This document shows positions 54,028 through 62,581 of a stretch of 64,000 nucleotides of DNA, piece after piece (position 1 is the stretch's first letter; every line of letters starts with the position of its first letter). The DNA comes from Vibrio diabolicus (lineage in GTDB: Bacteria > Pseudomonadota > Gammaproteobacteria > Enterobacterales > Vibrionaceae): positions 1,197,288 to 1,261,287 of the forward strand of contig CCKK01000020.1 of assembly GCA_001048675.1 (NCBI GenBank), in the 5' to 3' direction. Below the pieces are notes generated by a model. That model was not told where the DNA came from. It worked only from the letters and a program-made list of their open reading frames with translations, and did no database searches. The position numbers and the translations under genes were made by a program.

Positions 54028-54389
54028 GTTGCCAAACCTAAAGCTTTGATTTGAAGTTAATTACCGCTTTGCCAACGCCTGCTTTACGTATGTTGGAAAA
54101 CTCAAGTCAGGCGCAGTTTCAAAGCGCCTGTCACTGAAACCACTTGGAACACACAACGCCGTAGAAAACGAACTGACAAAACCTAAAAGCTCTTTTGGAA
54201 AGACAATGCTACAGAGCGAGCTTTCAACAAGTAAATCGGCTTCTGAAACAAAAAAACAAACCACACAAGAAACCAAAGCACGATTTTCACTAACCCAAAC
54301 GCTTAAAACTGAATTGAAAAACCAAGCCAAAAACACATGGACATTAGCCTTAAACATTCTGCTTTAGGTACGTTTTACTCGTTGGCAAC
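54028..54389 (-). repeat. ORF-less cassette family A1, copy 3
   Basis: 362 bp. On the minus strand a 98-codon frame (54061-54357) reads FSTALCVPSGFSDRRFETAP near its end, a reading also open in part of the other copies, but without ribosome site or constant N terminus. Confidence 0.75.
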
Positions 54390-54480
54390 TAACGCCGCAT
54401 TAAGGTGTGAGCGAAGCTTGGCTATACTTGAGCGAAGCGAAACTGCCAAGCGTTGCGAATCACTCTTAAATGCTTTGTTA
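54390..54480 (-). repeat. attC, short 91-bp subtype (GIY-YIG cassette)
   Basis: Nearly identical to 38270. Confidence 0.92.
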
Positions 54481-54486
54481 GGCTAT

Positions 54487-54975
54487 TTAGTCAAAGTTAT
54501 TATATTTTGAATCCAAAACCACTGAGGCATATATTTCAAACAAATTCTTTTCTAGAGCATTTGCAATCGGTATCCAACGATAGTTCATTTGCTTAATATC
54601 ATTTACTACTTCATCAAAACAATCTTTAAAATCAGGAATGGAAAACATACTCTTTTTAGTCGAGTGTGGAGAATAAGCTATAGGCTCCAATCCCGAGCGT
54701 TCAACTGTTACTTTGTATGCAAAATTTGCTGCATTATGATTTTTAATTGCGCAATGTTCTTGTAACCTTTGTCCAATATTGCCACTCTGACCAACATATA
54801 AAAATTTCTCAACGCCTTTTTCATACACAGAAAAAGTATATACTCCGCCATGATTTAGTTGGCACTTAGTATGGCAAAGAATGTCTATAGGTCGATGAAT
54901 CCTCTGACTTAGCAGTAACTTAAGTAACGTTTCCATATTCTGAATTTTGCTATTAAAAAATTGTTTCCTGTCCAT
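54487..54975 (-). CDS. GIY-YIG nuclease-domain protein
   Basis: 162 aa from the ATG at 54975 (MDRKQFFNSKIQNMETLLKL) with GGAAAG upstream. The central HGGVYTFSVYEKGVEKFLYV GQSGNIGQRLQEHC has the paired GVY/YVG strands, the Arg of the first helix (QRLQEH) and a later Glu (EKNLFEIYAS) as in GIY-YIG endonucleases. Stand-alone form of a nuclease domain; defence, repair or homing-like roles are possible. Not part of an intron here. Confidence 0.82.
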   Translation of the reverse strand: MDRKQFFNSKIQNMETLLKLLLSQRIHRPIDILCHTKCQLNHGGVYTFSVYEKGVEKFLYVGQSGNIGQRLQEHCAIKNHNAANFAYKVTVERSGLEPIAYSPHSTKKSMFSIPDFKDCFDEVVNDIKQMNYRWIPIANALEKNLFEIYASVVLDSKYNNFD

Positions 54976-54999
54976 GTTACTTTCCATATACCTGTAGCC

Positions 55000-55090
55000 T
55001 AACGCCGCGTTAAGGCGTGACGTAATGCGTGCCAAACTTGAGCGAAGCGAAACTGGCACGCGTTGCGAATCACTCTTAAATGCTTTGTTG
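55000..55090 (-). repeat. attC, short subtype with GTTG core (McrA-like cassette)
   Basis: 91 bp with middle CCAAACTTGAGCGAAGCG; the right end is TGCTTTGTTG rather than GTTA, so the core is GTTGGGC. Confidence 0.92.
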
Positions 55091-55909
55091 GGCGATTTTT
55101 TCTTCGATGCTAAGGGCTATTCTTAACAACTGTTCGTTGAACTCTTTGCTGTCGATTGAATGATGCGCTCTCCTATGGCACGTAGGACATAGAGCTATAA
55201 CATTTTCCGGGCAGTCAGCACCACCGTCAGCAAGCCTAGTTAAATGATGGACTTCTAGATAAGGTCCAGCCTTAGTTTCAAAGGGTGACTTGCTTCTGCA
55301 ACCTTCACAAACCCCATTTGCGCGCTTTTTAGCATATAACTTTATAGCCTCACTGCGATAACGGACATGAGCAACTTGTTCTTTAACGTCCACATCGTTC
55401 GGGGTCACAGCCGTAGCAATATCGCGCAATTGCTTAAGTGATTTACTTTTAGTCGGTTTGGTTAAGTAAGGAGCCTTGCCATTTTCCACTCCCGGAAGCC
55501 TTGATTGCGGAAGTACGTCCAAGTGAAAAATGAAAGCATCTCGAAGTTGACCATTTTTGTCAGGTCGCTGCTCGATGTGGTGTTCAATGTAACTACATAC
55601 TCCGACAAAACGCACAAAGCCTTTGGTCGTCGACTCAAACAACAAGATTTCTTTTTTATTTTGCTGGTGCTCGAAGATTGCCAAATTACCTTTGGCCATC
55701 TGCATATCACCTTCTTGACCTTCGCCTGTATACCTAAACGTACCATCAGGACCAAAACCATCGGAATAGCCGAACTCTTCACCAGCATCACTGGTAAATA
55801 TAAATACATAAGGATGATTGGCTGGCGTAGCGATACCACCATACTGTTGCCCTTTGTATACGCCGTGAATATCAGAGCGACGGTTATAGATTTTACCAAC
55901 TTCGAACAA
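55076..55909 (-). CDS. McrA-like HNH endonuclease with SRA-type N terminus
   Basis: 277 aa, TTG start with GGAGAG upstream. The N-terminal part (YNRRSDIHGVYKGQQYGGIA; GYSDGFGPDGTFRYTGEGQE; GDMQMAKGNLAIFEH) matches the SRA-like domain of ScoMcrA-type enzymes that read modified DNA. The C-terminal HNH zinc nuclease has CEGCRSKSPF, LEVHHLTRLADGGADCPENV and CPTCHRRAH. This is a type IV-like restriction enzyme against methylated or otherwise modified (phage) DNA. The last codons lie within attC. The substrate modification is inferred from the family. Confidence 0.88.
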   Translation of the reverse strand: MFEVGKIYNRRSDIHGVYKGQQYGGIATPANHPYVFIFTSDAGEEFGYSDGFGPDGTFRYTGEGQEGDMQMAKGNLAIFEHQQNKKEILLFESTTKGFVRFVGVCSYIEHHIEQRPDKNGQLRDAFIFHLDVLPQSRLPGVENGKAPYLTKPTKSKSLKQLRDIATAVTPNDVDVKEQVAHVRYRSEAIKLYAKKRANGVCEGCRSKSPFETKAGPYLEVHHLTRLADGGADCPENVIALCPTCHRRAHHSIDSKEFNEQLLRIALSIEEKIAQQSI

Positions 55910-55927
55910 TGAACTCTCCTAATTGCC

Positions 55928-56047
55928 TAACGCCCTACTAAGGGGTGAGCAACGCAATACCGATGCTTCCGCACACCACCTTAATCACTTAAAACAACGC
56001 ATAGTAAAAATGCCAGGCGTTGCGAATCCCTCTTAAGCAGCTTGTTA
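55928..56047 (-). repeat. attC (lipoprotein cassette)
   Basis: 120 bp; TAACGCCCTACTAAGG left, AGCAGCTTGTTA right. Confidence 0.93.
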
Positions 56048-56050
56048 TGT

Positions 56051-56374
56051 TTATTTATTAACCACCTTTGATTTTATCCATTTAGTTTTATCAGGGTCTA
56101 ATAGGTAATCTTCTTTAAACAGGCCTTCTGCGAAGCAACGACTATCTTTATAAAGATGAAGCATTCCAGCCCTAACTTTGTAATAGCCCACTGTATGTTT
56201 GCCTTTTTCCAACAACTCAAACTTACCGTTATCCTTTAGATTCAGATAATGCGACTGGTCATCTTCATGGTAATAAATTCCATCATATTTGTTTGCACCA
56301 GACATAGAGCTACATGCTGCCAATACAATCAAAGTAGATGTAAGTACCACTTTTTTAATTATTCTTATCATCAT
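56051..56374 (-). CDS. Small lipoprotein, 107 aa
   Basis: Signal peptide MMIRIIKKVVLTSTLIVLAA with lipid-attached Cys21; mature part NKYDGIYYHEDDQSHYLNLK and FAEGLFKEDYLLDPDKTKWI. Beta-rich, no known family. Behind GGAACGG. It is followed by its own attC; on its 5' side the IS element has replaced the neighbouring attC. Confidence 0.72.
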   Translation of the reverse strand: MMIRIIKKVVLTSTLIVLAACSSMSGANKYDGIYYHEDDQSHYLNLKDNGKFELLEKGKHTVGYYKVRAGMLHLYKDSRCFAEGLFKEDYLLDPDKTKWIKSKVVNK

Positions 56375-56483
56375 CCGTTCCTTTTATATCCTCGAAAAAC
56401 TGGTGTACCCCACAAAAAGTAGACATCACGGGCATTAGCCAAAGGTAAATTGGTGTACCCCACAAAAAGTAGACAGTACATAA

Positions 56484-57335
56484 CTACATACTTTCGTACT
56501 CAACTGGGCTTACATGCCCCAACGCTGAGTGTCTTCTTTTGCGATTGTAAAATACCTCGATGTATTCGAAGATGCCCATTCGGGCTTCTTCGACAGTTTG
56601 ATAGTCTTCTGCGTATATCAGTTCGACTTTCAGTCGACTGTAGAATGACTCCATCACCGCATTATCCCAACAGTTGCCCTGTCGACTCATGCTCGGTACA
56701 CCTCCATGCTTGCGCATGAAGTCTTGATATTTATAGGCTCTGTATTGTACACCACGGTCTGAGTGGATAATGACGCCCTTAGGCGGCTTACGTGACTCAA
56801 ACGCCATTTTTAGGGCATTGGTGATGAGCTCGACGGTCATCGTTGTCCCTAGCGACCAACCCACGATGCGCCTTGAATGCAAGTCCATCACTGTCGCCAA
56901 GAAGAGCCAACGGCTCTTCACCCAGATATACGTAATGTCTGTGACCCATTTCTGATTTGGTGTCTCAGACTCAAAGTCTCTACGCAGTAAATTGTCGGCA
57001 ACATTCGTCATCGCGGCCACATCCTTGCTGTATTTAAACCCTTTACCATTACGTGCCCTGATACCTTTCTCCTTCATGATATCAGCCACATAATTCACGC
57101 AGCAGGCATAGCCTGCTTCGTTTAACTCTTCTGCTAGTCGCGCTGAACCGTAACGAGCCCGATATTGAGCAAAGGTACACATGACAAGCTGTTCAAAGCG
57201 CTCTCGCCGCTTTGAACGCTCACTCGGCGTATGATGGCACCACTTATAATAACCGCCCCGACTCACTTCTAAGGTGCGACACATTAAGCTAATCGAGTAC
57301 TCACCGGTATAGCTTTCAATGAACTCGTACTTCAC
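56484..57335 (-). CDS. IS3-family transposase OrfB
   Basis: 283 aa with a retroviral-type integrase core: WVTDITYIWVKSRWLFLATV (first Asp), HSDRGVQYRAYKYQDF (second Asp) and ESFYSRLKVELIYAEDYQTV (Glu), the DDE triad, ending with RRHSALGHVSPVEYE. It starts at a GTG overlapping the OrfA stop by 4 bp. It is more likely made as an OrfAB fusion by -1 frameshifting at the A6G run (plus strand 57365-57371), where the -1 frame reads LGVLREAARVKYEF. Confidence 0.92.
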   Translation of the reverse strand: MKYEFIESYTGEYSISLMCRTLEVSRGGYYKWCHHTPSERSKRRERFEQLVMCTFAQYRARYGSARLAEELNEAGYACCVNYVADIMKEKGIRARNGKGFKYSKDVAAMTNVADNLLRRDFESETPNQKWVTDITYIWVKSRWLFLATVMDLHSRRIVGWSLGTTMTVELITNALKMAFESRKPPKGVIIHSDRGVQYRAYKYQDFMRKHGGVPSMSRQGNCWDNAVMESFYSRLKVELIYAEDYQTVEEARMGIFEYIEVFYNRKRRHSALGHVSPVEYESM

Positions 57336-57640
57336 TCTTGCTGCTTCGCGAAGTACGCCGAGACCTTTTTTAGAAATTCCATTTCATCTTTGAGTCGCTT
57401 GTTCTCGCGCCTTAGCGCTCGAAGCTCTTCGGACTCTTTCTTCGAATAATCGACACCGTCTAAGGTGTTAAACTGTTTATCAGATAGGCGTGTGAGCTGA
57501 CGCTTCCAGTTCCGGATCTGCTGGGCCCTGATGCCCAACTCCTTAGCAACGGAGACGGCTGTTCGGCCAGGAAGACTGGCCAAGCGAACTGCTTCTTTAC
57601 GGAACTCTTCGGTGTACGCTGGATTACGATGTTTAGCCAT
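57332..57640 (-). CDS. IS3-family transposase OrfA
   Basis: 102 aa. N-terminal helix-turn-helix (TEEFRKEAVRLASLPGRTAV; ELGIRAQQIRNWKRQL) for binding IS ends and a leucine-zipper-like coiled coil (ELRALRRENKRLKDEMEFLK). Starts behind GAGGTGAT. The AAAAAAG slippery run near its 3' end is the expected frameshift site for OrfAB. Confidence 0.92.
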   Translation of the reverse strand: MAKHRNPAYTEEFRKEAVRLASLPGRTAVSVAKELGIRAQQIRNWKRQLTRLSDKQFNTLDGVDYSKKESEELRALRRENKRLKDEMEFLKKVSAYFAKQQE

Positions 57641-57711
57641 AAATCACCTCTCAATTAGACCCTAGATCTAACTTAGTAAAGTGTCTACTAAACGTGGGGT
57701 ACTCGGAAATA

Positions 57712-57736
57712 TAACGCCCTGCTAAGGGGTGAGCAA
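57712..57736 (-). repeat. attC left-end fragment beside the IS
   Basis: TAACGCCCTGCTAAGGGGTG and AGCAA, then 17 bp, then a complete attC. Same start as the site at 43480. Confidence 0.8.
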
Positions 57737-57753
57737 AATTACCTCCTAGAGCA

Positions 57754-57874
57754 TAACGCCGCATTAAGGGGTGAACAACGCCACCACCCTACCTAAGCTA
57801 TTGTGCCGTAAACACTAAAGCTGATTCAAACCAAAACTGCCAAGCGTTGTGAATCCCTCTTGAATGCTTTGTTA
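57754..57874 (-). repeat. attC (ORF-less cassette A2, copy 2)
   Basis: 121 bp, TAACGCCGCATTAAGG left, ATGCTTTGTTA right. Confidence 0.93.
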
Positions 57875-58365
57875 GTTGCCAAACCTAACGCTTTGATTTG
57901 AAGTTAATTGCCGCTTTGCCAACACTAGCTTCACTCGTTTTGGAGCACTCAAATCATGTGCAGTTTCAAAGCGCTTGTCACTGAAACCACGTGGAACAAA
58001 CAACGCCGCAGAAAACAAACTTACAACACCAAAAAGCCTTTTTGTGAAAACCAATCTTACAGTGCGGACCTTCAACAAAGTCACTGAAAATACGTGGAAC
58101 TCACACCAACCAAAAAAAACGTCATTTCAGCGAGTAAATTAGCTTTTGCAGCGGCAAACTCACCGAGCAGAATTTCAGCAAAAATTTAGTTCGGTTGATC
58201 TTAAACTCACAGCAACCAAAAGAAAAGCCAACCAGTAAAACGGTATCAATTTGGGATTTTAGCTGAGAAAGTTAACATTGAATGTGAAAGATTAACCTAC
58301 CACTTTAACTTTGAGCTTCTACCATGAAATTTTTGCGCTATTGCTGCGTTTGCCTTCCTGCCAAC
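57875..58365 (-). repeat. ORF-less cassette family A2, copy 2
   Basis: 491 bp, start like A1 (TTGCCAAACCTAACGCTTTG), the rest like 46916 and 63397. Minus-strand frame 57872-58084 ends GFSDKRFETAHDLSAP..., stop formed by attC; no start signals. Confidence 0.75.
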
Positions 58366-58484
58366 TAACGCCCAGTTAAGGGGTGAAGCACGCAATGACC
58401 AAGCCGCTGCATGGCACTTCAACACAAAAACCAATGCATACCAAAAATGCCACGCGTGCTGAATCCCTCTTGAACTGTTTGTTA
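58366..58484 (-). repeat. attC (inverted-gene cassette)
   Basis: 119 bp, TAACGCCCAGTTAAGG left, ACTGTTTGTTA right. Confidence 0.93.
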
Positions 58485-58584
58485 TAGCGCTAGTGGCAGT
58501 ATTTCGTATGGTTTTTTTAGACCATCAGATTATTTAAATAACCTTACTGTACTATATTAACCTAACAAAAATAAGGGGATATAC

Positions 58585-58818
58585 ATGTATAACGTAACAA
58601 TCAAAAATAAAACAACTTATCTAAAAAACAGCGAAAACAGCATTAGTAAAATCTCAACCTATTATGATATGAAAAACCATTATCTTTACTTAAACGGAAT
58701 AAATTTCTCAGAACCAATCTATATAGAAATTGATTGCCGAGATCCCTTCGCCAACTCAGATCTAGACGAAAGTAGTGTCAAAATTATTATTAATTTTCAT
58801 CCAGAATATTTCATTTAG
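58585..58818 (+). CDS. 77-aa cassette protein in reverse orientation
   Basis: The only well-supported plus-strand gene in the array. MYNVTIKNKTTYLKNSENSI start with AAGGGG 8 nt upstream; a likely -10 element (TATATT) lies at about 58553-58558. Beta-rich, acidic C-terminal part YIEIDCRDPFANSDLDESS. Not recognised. Cassettes facing the other way usually carry their own promoter, as this seems to; that is common for toxin-antitoxin genes, but no partner is visible. Confidence 0.62.
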   Translation: MYNVTIKNKTTYLKNSENSISKISTYYDMKNHYLYLNGINFSEPIYIEIDCRDPFANSDLDESSVKIIINFHPEYFI

Positions 58819-58861
58819 TACGTGAGAAATTTTCAGATAAGTATTCATCAACCTAGCGCTA

Positions 58862-58981
58862 TAACGCCCTGTTAAGGTGTGAGCAACGCTATACCGAAGC
58901 CGCTGCATACCACCTTAAACACAAAACGCAACGCATAGCAAAAATGCCAAGCGTTGCGAATCGCTCTTAAACAGATTGTTA
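58862..58981 (-). repeat. attC (DUF4365 cassette)
   Basis: 120 bp; CAGATTGTTA right end. Confidence 0.93.
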
Positions 58982-58983
58982 GG

Positions 58984-59751
58984 CTAAAGCTCAAGATAAG
59001 CGTATTGTCCTACATATTCATTCTCAAATGTATTTACTGCTGAATGGTCATGTATATGAAAATCCCATGCATATAAGAAGCGGATATAACTCTCTCTTGC
59101 GTGCATATAATTGTTCAACACAATATTGTAATTACAGTCGCCTACAATAGAATGTATAGGACTCAATGACACTTTTACTTTATGTAACTCAAGCTCTATT
59201 TTTTTAAAATCATTTATAAGCCCAATGTAATAATCACAATCTTCAATTTCGTGAACACGCTCACTGGTTAGGTCCGAAAGTAAATTATCTATATCATCAT
59301 CAATACATTCGAGTTTCACCTGTATTTTATTCGTCACTTTTGAGTATACCAACATCCTTAATTTTTCTTTTATACACGCATGAGTTAATTCATGTTCATC
59401 CCTAAAGTGAAGTGTTTTACTTTCTTTGAAGTCATCAAAAGACCGTACATACACTTTCTTTTTAGCTAGATTTACAAATGCGATTATCACTGGTGTCTCA
59501 AGACTATCCCAATACTCAATATGTTTGTCTTCTACAGATATTTTTGATTTATCAACATTTTTAGTTGCTTTAACTTGAACAGCAAAAAACTGCCCCATAC
59601 TTTGTCTATTATCATCTAAAACTTCAACTTGAGCATCGATACCTATATCTATATCAAGCAACCGGCAAGGCCATTCCAAGACGCTTGATACTGTATATGC
59701 GAACAAATATTCTCCAGCGTCGCCAGTTGCCTTATCTTCTGTATATTTCAA
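58984..59751 (-). CDS. DUF4365-domain protein (PD-(D/E)XK-like)
   Basis: 255 aa. The N-terminal 130 residues match DUF4365: TGDAGEYLFAYTVSSVLEWP, then DIDIGIDAQVEVLDD and GQFFAVQVKATKNVDK, where the Asp of DIGIDAQ and the QVKAT (E/QxK-type) strand make the PD-(D/E)XK-like core; PVIIAFVNLAKKKVYVRSFD follows. The C-terminal half is helical and unknown. DUF4365 domains are frequent in defence genes, often fused to other effectors. Nuclease activity is predicted only. Confidence 0.8.
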   Translation of the reverse strand: MKYTEDKATGDAGEYLFAYTVSSVLEWPCRLLDIDIGIDAQVEVLDDNRQSMGQFFAVQVKATKNVDKSKISVEDKHIEYWDSLETPVIIAFVNLAKKKVYVRSFDDFKESKTLHFRDEHELTHACIKEKLRMLVYSKVTNKIQVKLECIDDDIDNLLSDLTSERVHEIEDCDYYIGLINDFKKIELELHKVKVSLSPIHSIVGDCNYNIVLNNYMHARESYIRFLYAWDFHIHDHSAVNTFENEYVGQYAYLEL

Positions 59752-59768
59752 ATTTACTCCTATTAGCC

Positions 59769-59888
59769 TAACGCCCTGTTAAGGGGTGAGCAACGCAATA
59801 CCGAAGCCGCCGCATACCACCTTAAACACTAAAACCAACGCATAGTGAAAATGCCACGCGTTGCGAATCCCTCTTGAACAGTTTGTTA
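59769..59888 (-). repeat. attC (hypothetical cassette)
   Basis: 120 bp, consensus copy. Confidence 0.93.
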
Positions 59889-59892
59889 TAGC

Positions 59893-60267
59893 TCAAGCGT
59901 AAACGTATTGCTCAACTCGCTTACCCCGGTCATCAACTGTAATGGCTTTAACATATACCTGGTGATTTTTAGCCATGTAGACTTGAAGATAAAACTCTTT
60001 AAGGCGATCTAAAGAAACATTGTGACTAGCTGCATGTTTCGGAAGCCATTCTCGGTAGTAACCTATTGATTTTCTAATTCTCGGAGTAAGCCTAAACAAC
60101 TCCTCAGTACGAGCTGGAACCCAAGAAACCTGCACTGGCTTACCTTTGTTCAGGCGAGCTAAAGTATATAAATCTTCAAATATAAATGCGTCATCAACAT
60201 AGTTGCACCCACCAACAAATGAGTGAGTGAAGTTGTGAGCCATTGATTTAATTAACTTATACTTCAT
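59893..60267 (-). CDS. Cassette-encoded hypothetical protein, 124 aa
   Basis: Starts MKYKLIKSMAHNFTHSFVGG, with a run of Tyr/Arg-rich helix (LTPRIRKSIGYYREWLPKHA) and KEFYLQVYMAKNHQVYVKAI. Soluble, basic, no membrane segment. Ribosome site AGGGGTAA. I do not recognise the family; it is complete and closed by attC. Confidence 0.68.
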   Translation of the reverse strand: MKYKLIKSMAHNFTHSFVGGCNYVDDAFIFEDLYTLARLNKGKPVQVSWVPARTEELFRLTPRIRKSIGYYREWLPKHAASHNVSLDRLKEFYLQVYMAKNHQVYVKAITVDDRGKRVEQYVYA

Positions 60268-60282
60268 GTTACCCCTGAGCTA

Positions 60283-60403
60283 TAACGCCGCGTTAAGTAG
60301 TGAGCAACGCTAATACCTAACCTAATCCTTAGTACCGTAAACACTTAACCCGATTTGAAGCCAAAACGCCACGCGTTGCGAATCTGCCTTAAACGCTTTG
60401 TTA
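60283..60403 (-). repeat. attC (PIN-like cassette)
   Basis: 121 bp, TAACGCCGCGTTAAGTAG left, CGCTTTGTTA right. Confidence 0.93.
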
Positions 60404-60961
60404 TGTTTGTTCTTGATTTAAAGCACTTTTAATATAATCAACAAACTCATCATCTGAAAGTGTACGAATAAACGTCCTTTCGAGTAAAATCACTTTACCA
60501 CCACGTTCATAGGCATCCCTGAGAGGTCCTGCTTTAATATCGAGTGTTAAAACGGGATGCCTGAGTGATCTGACACCCAGCTCAATATCTGCCTCTTGTT
60601 TATAGAGGATCTGGCTGTTTTTGCGTTTAGCTGTAGAACCGTATTTTTCCTGAAGCTCTTGTCTGAAAACTTCATCTTCTACGCAACCAAAACGACCAAA
60701 GCCAAAACCACCGGCTCTTTGTTCGTTGTCTGGTAAAGATGGATTATAAAACCCAAATTTGGAATCGACTTGCACAAATGAGCCTAAGTAATTATTAATA
60801 TAGGACTTGAGTTCAACACAGTGTTCCGGTGTTTGTCGTACTTCGAATTCTCCATGCTTGGTTACGCATAAAGTAAATTCATTTTCTGGAAAGCAAATGC
60901 CTAAATCCAGTTGGCGATTTGCTAACTCATCCCAGATATTATGGTCGATAAATACTCTCAT
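60401..60961 (-). CDS. Hypothetical cassette protein with PIN-like start, 186 aa
   Basis: ATG at 60961 (MRVFIDHNIWDELANRQLDL) behind GGAGG; the frame is also open upstream through attC. The first strand and Asp-His-Asn look like the start of a PIN-like RNase fold, and HPVLTLDIKAGPLRDAYERG later resembles its central Asp strand, but the usual acidic set is not clearly complete. Stop codon formed by attC. Function uncertain. Confidence 0.6.
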   Translation of the reverse strand: MRVFIDHNIWDELANRQLDLGICFPENEFTLCVTKHGEFEVRQTPEHCVELKSYINNYLGSFVQVDSKFGFYNPSLPDNEQRAGGFGFGRFGCVEDEVFRQELQEKYGSTAKRKNSQILYKQEADIELGVRSLRHPVLTLDIKAGPLRDAYERGGKVILLERTFIRTLSDDEFVDYIKSALNQEQT

Positions 60962-60977
60962 ATTTCCTCCGAAAACA

Positions 60978-61097
60978 TAACGCCCTGTTAAGGTGTGAGC
61001 AACGCAATGCCTAAGCTCCCGCATACCACCTTAAACACAAAACGCAACGCATAGCAAAAATGCCAAGCGTTGCGAATCACTCTTAAACAGATTGTTA
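60978..61097 (-). repeat. attC (frameshifted cassette)
   Basis: 120 bp, CAGATTGTTA right end, close to 58862. Confidence 0.93.
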
Positions 61098-61124
61098 GCT
61101 GTCTTTTATTAACGCTAGCCTAAA

Positions 61125-61453
61125 TTACTCGATTGCAGCGATCAGCTCTTCGATTTTCTTCATCTTTTCTTTTCGGGATAGCTCAGTTTTTTTACGACAG
61201 TAATGATATCTGATAGGCATTTTTGTTGCTCGGATAAATGGCTAAGTAATCCGCCCATCATTGGAATTAAGTCTTCTTTTTCAAACTTAGCGGTGCAGAC
61301 AGCCTGACGTTCGTAACCTTCTTTGGTTATATTGAATTTTATAAACTTACCATCTCGAATTCCAGACTCTAGGTCTTTTGATGATACTCTTGAAACAAAT
61401 TCATGGGAATTATCCCAAAACGGCTTGGACTTAGGTCCTCTATAAACTTTTAT
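61125..61453 (-). pseudogene. Hypothetical cassette gene, frameshifted
   Basis: Main frame: IKVYRGPKSKPFWDNSHEFV, IRDGKFIKFNITKEGYERQA, ending CLSDIITVVKK; after a run of seven T on the plus strand (61187-61193) the continuation TELSRKEKMKKIEELIAAIE lies in another frame. Eight would join them. No ATG is found at the front (an ATA stands after GAGG), so the start may be damaged too. About 110 aa, basic N terminus and helical C terminus. Unknown family. Confidence 0.6.
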
Positions 61454-61479
61454 ACAACCTCTTATGTATCAATGACAGC

Positions 61480-61599
61480 TAACGCCCGCTTAAGTGGTGA
61501 GCAACATTACCACGACACTCAACCATTACACCGTAAACACTAAAGCCAATTCAAACCAAAACCGCCGAGCGTTGCGAATCCGTCTTAAAGCGTTTGTTA
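61480..61599 (-). repeat. attC (membrane-protein cassette)
   Basis: 120 bp, TAACGCCCGCTTAAGTGG left, AGCGTTTGTTA right. Confidence 0.93.
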
Positions 61600-61616
61600 G
61601 CAGTATCTGTCAGCAT

Positions 61617-62081
61617 CTACATTACTTGGTATATTGCGTATGCCGCATAGCTACTCCAGACTAAAGGTAGTAACACTTCATACAATGACCGACAAAAGCT
61701 AAGTACGCTACTTTTTGACTCTTGGAAGTCTCTCTGCTCACAAAGCTTCGAATTAAATAAATTAACGAAGGTTTTGTTTTGTATCTGATCTGATGCTGTT
61801 TCCAAGTGTTCATTATATTCCGACAATTTTGATGCTGACAGTTCGGAGATTGCATATATGACAAAAGTGAAAACATAGTAAACGACTATGGCAAACAATA
61901 GCTTAAGTAAATTTGATTGTTCAATTCCTGTGAATTCAATACCCAAAGCAGAGATCTTACTCGGAATCAGACCAACATCCGCAACCAAGACACCAATAAG
62001 TCCAGCGACCATTAGATGGTTTCGAACCTTTCGAGTTGTTTCGGTAAAAGGATCTTTAAGTCTATTCGATAAATTTGCCAA
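61617..62081 (-). CDS. Cassette-encoded membrane protein, 154 aa
   Basis: Three helices: about residues 22-42, 58-80 and 133-152. Between the second and third a coiled polar segment SEYNEHLETASDQIQNKTFV. N terminus MANLSNRLKDPFTETTRKVR. Ribosome site AAGGAATA. No known family. Complete cassette. Confidence 0.68.
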   Translation of the reverse strand: MANLSNRLKDPFTETTRKVRNHLMVAGLIGVLVADVGLIPSKISALGIEFTGIEQSNLLKLLFAIVVYYVFTFVIYAISELSASKLSEYNEHLETASDQIQNKTFVNLFNSKLCEQRDFQESKSSVLSFCRSLYEVLLPLVWSSYAAYAIYQVM

Positions 62082-62097
62082 TTTTATTCCTTACTGC

Positions 62098-62218
62098 TAA
62101 CGCCGCATTAAGGGGTGAACAACGCCACCACCCAACCTAAGCTATTGTGCCGTAAACACTAAAGTTGATTCAAACCAAAACTGCCAAGCGTTGTGAATCC
62201 CTCTTGAATGCTTTGTTA
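62098..62218 (-). repeat. attC (ORF-less cassette A1, copy 4)
   Basis: 121 bp, ATGCTTTGTTA right end. Confidence 0.93.
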
Positions 62219-62581
62219 GTTGCCAAACCTAAAGCTTTGATTTGATGTTAATTGCCGCTTTGCCAACACTGTCTTTGCGTATTTCGGAAAACTCAAATCA
62301 GGCGCAGTTTCCAAGCGCCTGTCACTGAAACCACTTGGAACATACAACGCCGTAGAAAACGAGCTAACAACACCAAAAAGCGCATTTGGACAAACAATGT
62401 TACAGAGCTAACTTTCAACATATAAATCGGTTTCTGAAATAGAGAATACAACCACAAAAGAAACCAACGCACGATTTTACAAACCCAAATAACTAGAAAT
62501 TGAAATACGAAAACCGAGCCAAAAACACACGAACATTAACCCTAAACATTCTGCTTTAGTTGCGTTTTTCTCGTTGGCAAC
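62219..62581 (-). repeat. ORF-less cassette family A1, copy 4
   Basis: 363 bp, clearly the same as 37260, 48037 and 54028. Minus-strand reading GFSDRRLETAPDLSFPKYAK runs to a stop formed by attC. Confidence 0.75.

Larger units (their letters stand above)
56401..57703 (-). mobile_element. IS3-family insertion sequence with doubled left end
   Basis: About 1.25 kb from 56451 to 57703. Left end TGGTGTACCCCACAAAAAGT and AGACA, right end (complement) GTACCCCACGTTTAGTAGAC; so the repeats share GTACCCCAC and AGTAGACA. The same left end occurs once more 50 bp further out (56401-56425). orfA and orfB overlap as in IS3 elements. No clear target duplication was seen. Confidence 0.85.

Noticed and set aside
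54061..54357. 98-aa gene in ORF-less cassette A1
   Set aside because: Frame is only partly shared by the other copies, start is variable and no ribosome site is present. Kept as a repeated non-coding cassette.
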